This document shows, piece by piece, positions 7,683-15,124 of a stretch of DNA of 36,428 nt. The first letter of the stretch is position 1. Each line of letters opens with the position of its first letter. The DNA comes from Myxococcota bacterium. GTDB lineage: Bacteria > Myxococcota_A > Bradymonadia > UBA7976 > UBA1532. The position numbers were made by a program, and so were the translations under genes. The notes under the pieces are model-generated. The model worked only from the letters and a program-made list of their open reading frames with translations. It was not told the origin of the DNA and made no database searches. The stretch is from assembly GCA_023150895.1 (NCBI GenBank), contig JAKLJY010000085.1, positions 1 through 36,428 of the forward strand, in the 5' to 3' direction.

Positions 7683-8948
7683 ATGAATCGGGCCCGCCAC
7701 CTTTTCCTGGTGCTCGCGGCGGCGCTGTGCGTCGCGACCCCCGCCCTCGCCCAGGCCCCCGCGCCACCGGCCGAGGACGCCCCCGCCGCCGCGCCGCCCC
7801 CCGCCGCGCCGCCGGCCGAGGCCACGCCCGCCGGTCCGCCGAAGGTCGTGCTCACCGCCGAGGCTCAGGTGCAGCTCAGCGAGGCCGACCGCGCCCGCGC
7901 CGAGAAGCTGCAGATGGAAGGCGAGCAGCTCTACGGTCAGGGCCGCTACAAGGAGGCCATCGAGAAGTTCCGACAGGCCTTCGAGATCAGCGCCGACATC
8001 AACCTGCAGTACAGCATCGCCATCTCCCACCAGCAGCTCGAGGCCTGGCAGGAGTGCGTGACGTACATGGAGCGTTTTCTCGAGAAGGCCGGTCCCGGCC
8101 CCAAGCGGGACCGCGCCGAGAACACGCTGAAGAACTGTGACGCGCGCATCGAGCGCGACCAGCTCCTGATCATCGAGTCCGATCCGCCTGCCGCGCGGGT
8201 CTTCCTCGATGATCGCGCCAAGGGCGTGCGCGGCTCGACGCCGTTTCGCAACTACGTCCGCCCGGGCACCCACAAGGTGTGGGTCGAGCTCGACGGGTAC
8301 GAGCCCATCGAGCAGACGATCGAGGTCCAGATCAAAGAGCCCTTCCGCATGAACCTGGCGATGCGCGGCATCCAGAACATGGGGTGGCTGCACGTCGACT
8401 CCAACATCAAGGGCGCCACGGTCTTCATCGACGGCAAGAACATCGGCCTGACGCCGCTGCGCGAGCCCCTCGCCTACCCGGCGGGGCGCCACCAGATCGT
8501 CGTCGACCGCGACGGGTACACCCGTTTCGATCAGCACGTCTCCGTCGAGAAGGGCAAGGTCACCCGCGTCGACGCGGCCACCGCTCGCACGGAGTTCCAG
8601 AGCTCGTGGCGCTCCGGCATCGGCTGGACGGCCAACGTGCTCGGCCTGCTGAGCATCGCCGGCGGCATCGTCGCCTGGCAGTTCGCCGACCTCGAGTTCA
8701 ACGACACGCAGGCATTCAAGGACCTCGCCTTCTACGAGAAGCTCGGCTACGGCCTCGGCGGCGGTCTGATGGCGGCGGGCACCGGCCTCATCATCTGGGA
8801 CCGCGTCCGTGACCGCATCGACGACGAGCACCGCAACCCCGACTACGGCGTGCCCGTCAAGCCGCCGATGGGAGCGCCCGCGCCCGCCATCGGTCTCGCG
8901 CCCGCCCCCGGCGGCGGCGTAAACGTTTTCCTCGGCTTCGGGTTCTGA
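7683..8948 (+). CDS. Exported TPR/PEGA-domain membrane protein
   Basis: 421 aa with ATG at 7683 and AAGGAG 11 bases upstream. A signal peptide (about residues 1-24, ending ALA-Q) is followed by a Pro/Ala linker. A TPR-like helical segment comes next (about 75-155; EQLYGQGRYKEAIEKFRQAFE). Two PEGA domains follow (about 160-300), each a beta unit with the marks PPAARVFLDD or GATVFIDGKNIG and ending in DGY. Two hydrophobic helices at the C-terminus (about 312-330 and 348-368) suggest anchoring in the inner membrane. PEGA domains are common in myxobacterial envelope and kinase-linked proteins and are thought to bind surface polymers or proteins. It is the first gene of an operon with two SUMF1-fold lipoproteins (2-base gap, then 1-base overlap), so a shared envelope assembly is likely. 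The exact function is unknown. Confidence 0.85.
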   Translation: MNRARHLFLVLAAALCVATPALAQAPAPPAEDAPAAAPPPAAPPAEATPAGPPKVVLTAEAQVQLSEADRARAEKLQMEGEQLYGQGRYKEAIEKFRQAFEISADINLQYSIAISHQQLEAWQECVTYMERFLEKAGPGPKRDRAENTLKNCDARIERDQLLIIESDPPAARVFLDDRAKGVRGSTPFRNYVRPGTHKVWVELDGYEPIEQTIEVQIKEPFRMNLAMRGIQNMGWLHVDSNIKGATVFIDGKNIGLTPLREPLAYPAGRHQIVVDRDGYTRFDQHVSVEKGKVTRVDAATARTEFQSSWRSGIGWTANVLGLLSIAGGIVAWQFADLEFNDTQAFKDLAFYEKLGYGLGGGLMAAGTGLIIWDRVRDRIDDEHRNPDYGVPVKPPMGAPAPAIGLAPAPGGGVNVFLGFGF

Positions 8949-8950
8949 CC

Positions 8951-10483
8951 ATGCGCACGCAAACCCAGCTTCGCCTCGGCCTCCTCGGCCTCGCCACCGC
9001 CGCCTGCGCAGCGGGCATCGACCCCCCCCCGCCGGCGCCGACCGTCGAGATCAGCGGCGGCGTGTTTCTCATGGGTGGGGGCGACATCGACCCCTGCGAC
9101 GACTCCAAGGTCACCGACCAGAACAACATTTCCTGCCCGGACAAGGTGCAAAGCGAGGTCATCCGGCATCCGGTCAAGGTCGATCGGTTCTTCATCGACC
9201 AGATCGAGGTCACCAACTTCCGCTACCGGCATTGCGTCGCGCTCGGCGACTGCGACGAGCCGGAGGCTCAGGAAGCGGGGGACCCCAGCAAGACGGGTCA
9301 CCGGAAGAACTACTACTCCAACGACAAGTACCGCGAGTACCCGGTCATCGGGGTCACGTGGGACCAGGCGCAGGCCTACTGCAAGGCCCAGGGCGGGCGA
9401 CTGCCCACCGAGGCGGAGTGGGAGTTCGCCGCGACGGACGGCGACCAGAGCGCGACGGGCGAGGCCACGGCCCGCTTCCGGTCGGCCACGCGGGACTGCG
9501 GCGACGGCTCGAAAGACGTCGCGTTCGGCACCTGCAGCAACAACGAGATCCTGCCCGTCGGCACCGCCAGCGCCGACGTCACCGAAGCGAAGGTGAAGGA
9601 CATGATCGGCTCCGTGCAGGAGTGGGTCGCCGATCCCTTCAACTACCTCGCCTACTGCGCCTCGGGCGACGGCGCGGCGTACAACGACGCCAGCCCCGGC
9701 AAGTTCCCCCGGTTCAAGGCCAACGAGCCGCCGGCCAGCGTCCAGGGCGCCGACGCCTGCCTCGACGCCGATCCCGAGACGAACATGAGCGCCGAGTACC
9801 CCGGCGCCGGCTGCAACCAGCGGCTGAACACCTGCCTCGCCCAGTGCAACGGCTCGTGGAAGACCACCGCCAGCCGCTCCCCGGAGCAGTCCCGAGCCGA
9901 CTTCGTGGAGAAGCTGTGCGTCTCGCGCGTCGGCACCGCGCCCGAGGGGACGGACTGCGCCGCCGCCGCGCCGTGCGACGCCGTCACCGACGAGGCCGAG
10001 AAGACCCGCTGCCAGAACGTCTGCGCCTGCCGCGCCGACGCCGCACTCGAGGCGCTCGCCGGCGAGAACGGCGGCGAGTGTCTGCAGAACTGTATGGCCG
10101 AGTACGGGACGTGCGCCGTCGCCGGTGTGCAGAACGCCTACGAGGCGACGCGCCCGGGCTGCTACGAAAACGGTCAGGCGGTCGGGTTCGCGTGTCTCGA
10201 CACGCAGCCGGATGCCGAGGCGACGACCAAACAGTTCCGCCTGCGGCCCGTCTGCACACCGCGCGGCGTCGACGGCGCGCCCTATGAAGACAAGGGCGGG
10301 GAGGGCGCGGCCGGCCCGACGCAGGGTCTGCTCGACGACCGCCACGTCATCCGCGGCAATCACTTCCAGGAGACCGACATCTGCAACGTGCGCGCGACGC
10401 GGCGCGATACGTGGCGCGAGGTCGGCTACTCCGGCGTCGTCGGTTTCCGCTGCGCGTACGACAGCGATCCGAAGGCCAAGTGA
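8951..10483 (+). CDS. SUMF1-fold (FGE-like) lipoprotein with Cys-rich insert, copy 1
   Basis: 510 aa. The N-terminus is a short basic and hydrophobic signal ending ATAAC, a weak lipobox. The SUMF1/formylglycine-generating-enzyme fold is recognised by GGVFLMGGG, FFIDQIEVTNFRYRHC, YPVIGVTWDQAQAYC, GGRLPTEAEWEFAA, a segment equivalent to MGNVxEWV (here MIGSVQEWV), and the final GFRCAYD. Between the EWV strand and the last strands is an insert of roughly 200 residues with about 17 cysteines. The final region has one Cys before GFRCA, not the spaced Cys pair of catalytic FGE, so sulfatase maturation is doubtful; a structural or ligand-binding role is more likely. It starts 2 bases after the PEGA gene and its stop overlaps the next start (TGATG). 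It is a paralogue of the next gene. Confidence 0.85.
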   Translation: MRTQTQLRLGLLGLATAACAAGIDPPPPAPTVEISGGVFLMGGGDIDPCDDSKVTDQNNISCPDKVQSEVIRHPVKVDRFFIDQIEVTNFRYRHCVALGDCDEPEAQEAGDPSKTGHRKNYYSNDKYREYPVIGVTWDQAQAYCKAQGGRLPTEAEWEFAATDGDQSATGEATARFRSATRDCGDGSKDVAFGTCSNNEILPVGTASADVTEAKVKDMIGSVQEWVADPFNYLAYCASGDGAAYNDASPGKFPRFKANEPPASVQGADACLDADPETNMSAEYPGAGCNQRLNTCLAQCNGSWKTTASRSPEQSRADFVEKLCVSRVGTAPEGTDCAAAAPCDAVTDEAEKTRCQNVCACRADAALEALAGENGGECLQNCMAEYGTCAVAGVQNAYEATRPGCYENGQAVGFACLDTQPDAEATTKQFRLRPVCTPRGVDGAPYEDKGGEGAAGPTQGLLDDRHVIRGNHFQETDICNVRATRRDTWREVGYSGVVGFRCAYDSDPKAK

Positions 10484-11898
10484 TGGTGCGGCGCCCCACC
10501 GGTCTCGCGGTGGTGGCGCTGTTCGGCGCCGCCTTCGCGGCGTGCACCGAAGAGGCCCGCCCCGCCGCCACGGAGGCCGTCTGCCTCCCGGGCGGGCGCT
10601 TCGAAATGGGCACCTATGCCAGCGATCCGTGTGGGCGTGTGACGGCCGACGCGGTGATCTGTCGGGTCGAGGAGATCGCCGAGCGGCCGTGGCACGAGGT
10701 CTTCCTCACGCCCTACCTGCTCGATCGGACCGAGGTCACCAACGGGCAATACGAAGACTGCGTCGAGCGCGGACCGTGTACGCCGCCCGCCCGGTCGGAG
10801 GCCGGCTCGGTGGCGCTCGGCACGTACACCCGGTTCTACACCCAGGGCGAACGGTGGGCGGCCTACCCCGTGGTCGGGGTCGACTACGAGCAGGCGAAGA
10901 CATACTGCGCCTGGCGCGGCGGGCGCCTGCCCACCGAAGCAGAGTGGGAGATGGCGGCCCGCGGCCCGGGTGGGGCGGCCACCGATGCCTGGTCCTGGGG
11001 CGAGGAGCCCGAGCCCGTCGCGGCCTGCCGGGCCGACGCCGAGGCCATTGCCTTCGGGCGCTGTACGCAGGGCATGCCCTGGCCCGTGGGTCGCGCGGCC
11101 CTCGACCGCCGTGCGGGGGTCCGCGATCTCATGGGCAATGTCGCCGAGTGGGTCCTCGACGCGTGGGATCCGCTGGCATTCTGCTCCGACGAGAGCCGCG
11201 CGCTGTATCTGCCGGCGGCGGAGGCCAGCGTGGCGGCGCTGCCGGTCCTCACCGATCCGCGGGCCCTCGACGCCCGGTGTGCGGGCCTCCCGGACTGTCT
11301 CGCGGCGTGTGACGCCGAGCGACTCTGGTGCGAGGGCGCGTGCTTCGAGTGCCGGGACCGGGCGCCGGCCGACTTCGAGGCGTGTCAGGCCGATGCGTAC
11401 TGCCTGCAGGCGTGCCAGGTCCCCGTCGACTGCACGTGCACCGAGCCGCGCGAGGGTCGCTCCGAGGCGTGCGCGCAGGCCTGCCTCTGCCTGCCGACCT
11501 GCCGGGGGGCGACGTTTCCGCCGGCGGCGACGCCGGAGACCTGCCTGAATCATTGCTTCGACGTCGCGGAGGATCGGTGCCGGGAGCGCGGGTGCCTGAA
11601 TGCGGACTGCCGCACCTTCTGCGGCGATCTCGTGCGAGAGTCGAATCGGCTGTGTGACGTGCGCCGCCAACCCGGCGATCGCCCGGTGGAGGTGCCCCTC
11701 GTGACGACGAGCCCCCGCGGCCTCGAGGGCAACTTCGTAGTCAAAGGGGGGGACTATCTGATATCCGAAGACGACGCCTGCGACCTGCGCGTCGGCCGTC
11801 GTCGGCCTCAGGCCGGCGGCAGCCCCCGCGTGGGGTTCCGCTGTGCGTTCGACGTCCCGCCGGGGCAGCGCGACTGCGCGGCGGCGGAAGACGGTTGA
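10483..11898 (+). CDS. SUMF1-fold (FGE-like) lipoprotein with Cys-rich insert, copy 2
   Basis: 471 aa from an ATG at 10483 that shares one base with the previous stop. The signal ends FAAC, an acceptable lipobox. SUMF1 landmarks appear in order: GGRFEMGTYA, LLDRTEVTNGQYEDC, YPVVGVDYEQAKTYCAWRGG, RLPTEAEWEMAARG, WSWGEEP, GVRDLMGNVAEWVLDAW and the terminal GFRCAFD. An insert of about 200 residues with more than 20 cysteines, many as CxxxC or CxC, splits the fold before the last strands (GGDYLISEDDAC). Only one Cys stands where catalytic FGE has two. The insert is not similar in detail to that of copy 1 although it sits at the same place, so the pair have diverged mainly there. The likely location is the periplasmic face of a membrane. 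Ligand and partner are unknown. Confidence 0.85.
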   Translation: MVRRPTGLAVVALFGAAFAACTEEARPAATEAVCLPGGRFEMGTYASDPCGRVTADAVICRVEEIAERPWHEVFLTPYLLDRTEVTNGQYEDCVERGPCTPPARSEAGSVALGTYTRFYTQGERWAAYPVVGVDYEQAKTYCAWRGGRLPTEAEWEMAARGPGGAATDAWSWGEEPEPVAACRADAEAIAFGRCTQGMPWPVGRAALDRRAGVRDLMGNVAEWVLDAWDPLAFCSDESRALYLPAAEASVAALPVLTDPRALDARCAGLPDCLAACDAERLWCEGACFECRDRAPADFEACQADAYCLQACQVPVDCTCTEPREGRSEACAQACLCLPTCRGATFPPAATPETCLNHCFDVAEDRCRERGCLNADCRTFCGDLVRESNRLCDVRRQPGDRPVEVPLVTTSPRGLEGNFVVKGGDYLISEDDACDLRVGRRRPQAGGSPRVGFRCAFDVPPGQRDCAAAEDG

Positions 11899-11936
11899 GT
11901 CGACGCTTCCCCTGATCCGCGCCGTGTGAGCCCGCC

Positions 11937-12176
11937 ATGAGTTGCCTGACCTCGTTTGTCGCCCTGCCCTTCAAGATTGCCGGTACGGCCGCACTGGCCC
12001 TGGGCCTGTTGCTGGTGGTGTCGGGTTACCGCATCCGGCACCCCGGGTTCTGCGCGCTCGGCGCCGCCTGCGGCATCGTCGGCATGCTGATGGGCTGGGT
12101 CTGGTGGTGGGTGGGCGCCGGCACCGCCATCGCCGGACTCGTCGGTTACCAGCGCTACCGCCGTCTTCCCCGCTGA
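11937..12176 (+). CDS. Small two-helix membrane protein
   Basis: 79 aa with two clear hydrophobic segments (about residues 12-31 and 39-68), a Trp-rich turn (GWVWWWVG) and a basic C-terminus (YQRYRRLPR). It lies 38 bases after the SUMF1 gene and ends 8 bases before the CheB-CheR fusion gene, on the same strand. The ribosome site is weak. The topology and tight fit support a real gene. It has no recognisable family; a small inner-membrane protein of unknown role. Confidence 0.65.
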   Translation: MSCLTSFVALPFKIAGTAALALGLLLVVSGYRIRHPGFCALGAACGIVGMLMGWVWWWVGAGTAIAGLVGYQRYRRLPR

Positions 12177-12184
12177 GGTTTCCC

Positions 12185-15124
12185 ATGAGCGACCCCACCG
12201 AGAACTCGCCGCCCGCCGTCGCCGTCGCCGACGCCCCGCCGAACGCGCCGGTCGTGCTCGTCGGGATTGGCGCGTCCGCGGGCGGCCTCGAGGCCCTCGA
12301 GCGCCTGTTCGCCGCCCTCCCGCCGCCGGATGCCTGCGCCGCCGCGCTGGCGTTCGTGGTGGTCCAGCACCTCTCGCCGGATCACAAGAGCCTGATGGTC
12401 GAGCTGCTCGCCCGTCACACCCGGTTCGCCGTGCGCCCGGCCGAGGACGGCCATGTCATCGAGCCCGGCAGCGTCTACGTCCTGCAGCCCCGCAAGGCCA
12501 TCCGCCTTTCCGAGGGGCGGCTGGTGCTCGACGATCGCGGGGCGAGCCACGGACTGCCGTTGCCCATCGACACGTTCTTTCTGTCCCTCGCCGAGGGCGT
12601 GGGGGCCCGCTCCATCGCCGTCGTGCTGTCCGGCACGGGCTCCGACGGGGCGCGCGGTGCGAACGCGGTCAAAGAGGCGGGCGGCGCCGTCTTCGTGCAG
12701 TCCCCCGAGACGGCCCGCTTCGACGGCATGCCCCGCGCTGCCATCGCCATGGGCATCGCCGATCGGGTGTTGCCGCCGGAGGAGCTCGCCGGCGAGATCG
12801 TCCGCTGGGCGGGGACGCTGAGCCGCGGCGAGACGCTGCCCATCGCCGGCCCCCTCGACGACAACCCCGACACCCTCGATCGCATGATGGCGATCATCGG
12901 CGCCGTGCGACGCCACACCACGGCCGACTTCGCGCCGTACAAGCGCAGCACGATCGGCCGGCGCATCAGTCGGCGCATGGCGATGCAGGGCCTGGCGTCG
13001 CTTGCACAGTATGCGCAAGTCGTCGAGCAGTCCCCCGAAGAGGCGGCCGCGCTCGCGCAGGACCTCCTGATCAGCGTGACGCGGTTCTTCCGCGATCCGG
13101 ATGCCTTCGAGGCCGTCGCCCGGGTCATCGTGCCCGAAGTCATCGAGGCGACACCCATCGGCGACACGATCCGGGTCTGGGTCCCCGGCTGTGCGACCGG
13201 CGAGGAGGCGTATTCGATCGGGATGCTCTTCCTCGAAGCGCTGGAGTCCAACCGGCGCTCCGTGGACGTCAAAATCTTTGCGACGGACGTCAATCGGGGC
13301 GCCATCGAGCGTGCGAGTACGGGTCTCTACCCGGAGGGCATCGCCGGGGACGTCTCGACCGAGCGTCTCTCGCGCTTCTTCGAGCGATTCGGCGACGGCT
13401 TCCGGGTCTCGTCGAACCTGCGGCGACGCGTCGTCTTCGCGACGCACGACGTCATGCGCGACCCGCCGTTTCTGCGGGTCGACCTGCTGAGCTGCCGCAA
13501 CATGCTCATCTACTTCGACCCCGAGCCGCAGCGACGCATCCTCGACACGTTCCACTTCGCATTGCGCCCGCAAGGCTTTCTCTTCCTCGGCACGAGCGAC
13601 AGCGTCACGGACATGACCGATTCGCTGACGCCCGTGGACGTGCGCGCACGTATCTTCCGGTCGACCGGCTACGGCCCGACGCAACGCGTCGGCGTTCCGC
13701 TGCCGCCCCGCGCGCGGCCGACCGGGCGGCGGGCGGTCGCAGAGACGGTGGTCGACGCCGGGCACCGGCAGCTGTTGTCGCACTACGCCCCGCCTGCGTT
13801 CCTCGTCTCGGAAACGATGGAGCTCTTGCACGTTTACGGCGAGGCCGGGCAGTTCCTGAGCGTACCCGCCGGCGCCGCGACGCTGAACTTCGGCGAGCTC
13901 GTCCCCCGGGGCGCCCGGGGCCTGGTCTCCAACGCGGTGCACCACGTCTTCCGCGAACGCAGCGAGATGGCCTACCGGGACATCACCTGGGAGACGCGCA
14001 ACGGGCCGATGGTCGTCACGCTGCGGGTCCTGCCCGTCGAGGAGCGGGCCGAGGGCCGCCGCAGCGCTCTGGTCGTCCTGGAGACCGCCCTGCCGCGGTC
14101 CAACGAGCCGATGTCGACGGTCGAGGCGGGCGTCGAAATCGAGAAGCGCATGAGCGGTCTCGAAGAAGAGCTCAAGTTCACCAAGGAGAGCTTGCAGGCC
14201 ATGATCGAAGAGCTCGAAACCTCCAACGAAGAGTTGCAGGCCACCAACGAAGAGCTCCTGGCCTCGAACGAAGAGCTGCAGAGCGCCAACGAAGAGCTGC
14301 AGAGCGTCAACGAGGAGCTCCACACCGTCAACTCCGAGCACCAGTCGAAGATCGGCGAGCTCGCGGCGCTCAATGAAGACGTCGACAACCTGCTGCGCGC
14401 GACGGACGTCGGCACGCTTTTCCTCGACGAGGACCTCCGCATCCGGCGATTCACGCCGGCCATCACCAGCATCGTCCCGGTGTTGTCGCGGGACGTCGGG
14501 CGACCGATCACGCACCTGAGCACGCTGCTGGCGGGCGTCGACCTCGAGCAGGTCTCGCTCGGGGTCCTGCAGACGGGGCGGGCGGCGGAGCGCGAGGTCT
14601 CGCTCGCCTCCGGTCGCCACGTGCTGCTGCGGGCCCGGGCCTTCATCACGGAGGCGGGGGAGCGTCGCGGCGTCGTGATCACGCTCGTGGACGTCACGCT
14701 CATTCACGAGGCGCGCGTGCGGCTGCAGGCCGTGCTGGACTCGCTGCAGGAGCACATCGCCGTCGTCGACGCGCAGGGCATGATCACGATGGTCAACCGG
14801 GCCTGGAGGACGTTCTCGGAGGCGAATGGGGGCGGCGACTACATGGGGACGAACTACCTGGACGTCTGTCGGAACGTCCACGGGCTCGAGCAGCCGGCGG
14901 CGCTCGCCGTCGCCGCCGGGCTCGACGACGTCCTGAACGGACGCGCCGAGCGATTCGTCTTCGAGTATCCCTGCCACTCCCCCATCGCCAAGCGGTGGTA
15001 CCTCCTCCACGCGCGCGCGCTGGCCAACGGCGAGGGGGCGGTGGTCTCCCACCTGAACATCACGGAGCGGGTGCTGGCCGATCAGGAGGCCGCCGGTGCG
15101 GACGCCGGGGGAGAGCTGCCGTGA
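12185..15124 (+). CDS. CheB-CheR fusion with PAS domains (chemotaxis-type methylesterase/methyltransferase)
   Basis: 979 aa. The CheB methylesterase domain (about 22-205) has the catalytic Ser in GASAGG (Ser31), His62 in VVQHLSPDHKS and Asp154 in SGTGSDGARG. No receiver domain precedes it. The CheR methyltransferase domain (about 235-490) has TRFFRDPDAFE, the SAM loop PGCATGEEAYS, IFATDVNRGAIERA and LLSCRNMLIYF. A long coiled coil (about 650-732) of repeated SNEELQ/TNEELQ heptads follows, then two PAS-like segments (about 735-840 and 850-975). This arrangement is a known signalling fusion thought to modify receptors or regulate a partner kinase; it is not evidence of flagellar chemotaxis, and no other che genes are visible. 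The ATG at 12185 is chosen because it precedes CheB directly. Its stop overlaps the histidine kinase start by four bases (GTGA), so the two proteins very likely work together. Confidence 0.92.
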   Translation: MSDPTENSPPAVAVADAPPNAPVVLVGIGASAGGLEALERLFAALPPPDACAAALAFVVVQHLSPDHKSLMVELLARHTRFAVRPAEDGHVIEPGSVYVLQPRKAIRLSEGRLVLDDRGASHGLPLPIDTFFLSLAEGVGARSIAVVLSGTGSDGARGANAVKEAGGAVFVQSPETARFDGMPRAAIAMGIADRVLPPEELAGEIVRWAGTLSRGETLPIAGPLDDNPDTLDRMMAIIGAVRRHTTADFAPYKRSTIGRRISRRMAMQGLASLAQYAQVVEQSPEEAAALAQDLLISVTRFFRDPDAFEAVARVIVPEVIEATPIGDTIRVWVPGCATGEEAYSIGMLFLEALESNRRSVDVKIFATDVNRGAIERASTGLYPEGIAGDVSTERLSRFFERFGDGFRVSSNLRRRVVFATHDVMRDPPFLRVDLLSCRNMLIYFDPEPQRRILDTFHFALRPQGFLFLGTSDSVTDMTDSLTPVDVRARIFRSTGYGPTQRVGVPLPPRARPTGRRAVAETVVDAGHRQLLSHYAPPAFLVSETMELLHVYGEAGQFLSVPAGAATLNFGELVPRGARGLVSNAVHHVFRERSEMAYRDITWETRNGPMVVTLRVLPVEERAEGRRSALVVLETALPRSNEPMSTVEAGVEIEKRMSGLEEELKFTKESLQAMIEELETSNEELQATNEELLASNEELQSANEELQSVNEELHTVNSEHQSKIGELAALNEDVDNLLRATDVGTLFLDEDLRIRRFTPAITSIVPVLSRDVGRPITHLSTLLAGVDLEQVSLGVLQTGRAAEREVSLASGRHVLLRARAFITEAGERRGVVITLVDVTLIHEARVRLQAVLDSLQEHIAVVDAQGMITMVNRAWRTFSEANGGGDYMGTNYLDVCRNVHGLEQPAALAVAAGLDDVLNGRAERFVFEYPCHSPIAKRWYLLHARALANGEGAVVSHLNITERVLADQEAAGADAGGELP

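Noticed and set aside
12155-15052. Minus-strand open frame of 965 codons opposite CheB-CheR
   Set aside because: It is antisense to a protein with intact catalytic motifs; composition is Arg/Asp/Val-rich and no domain is visible.
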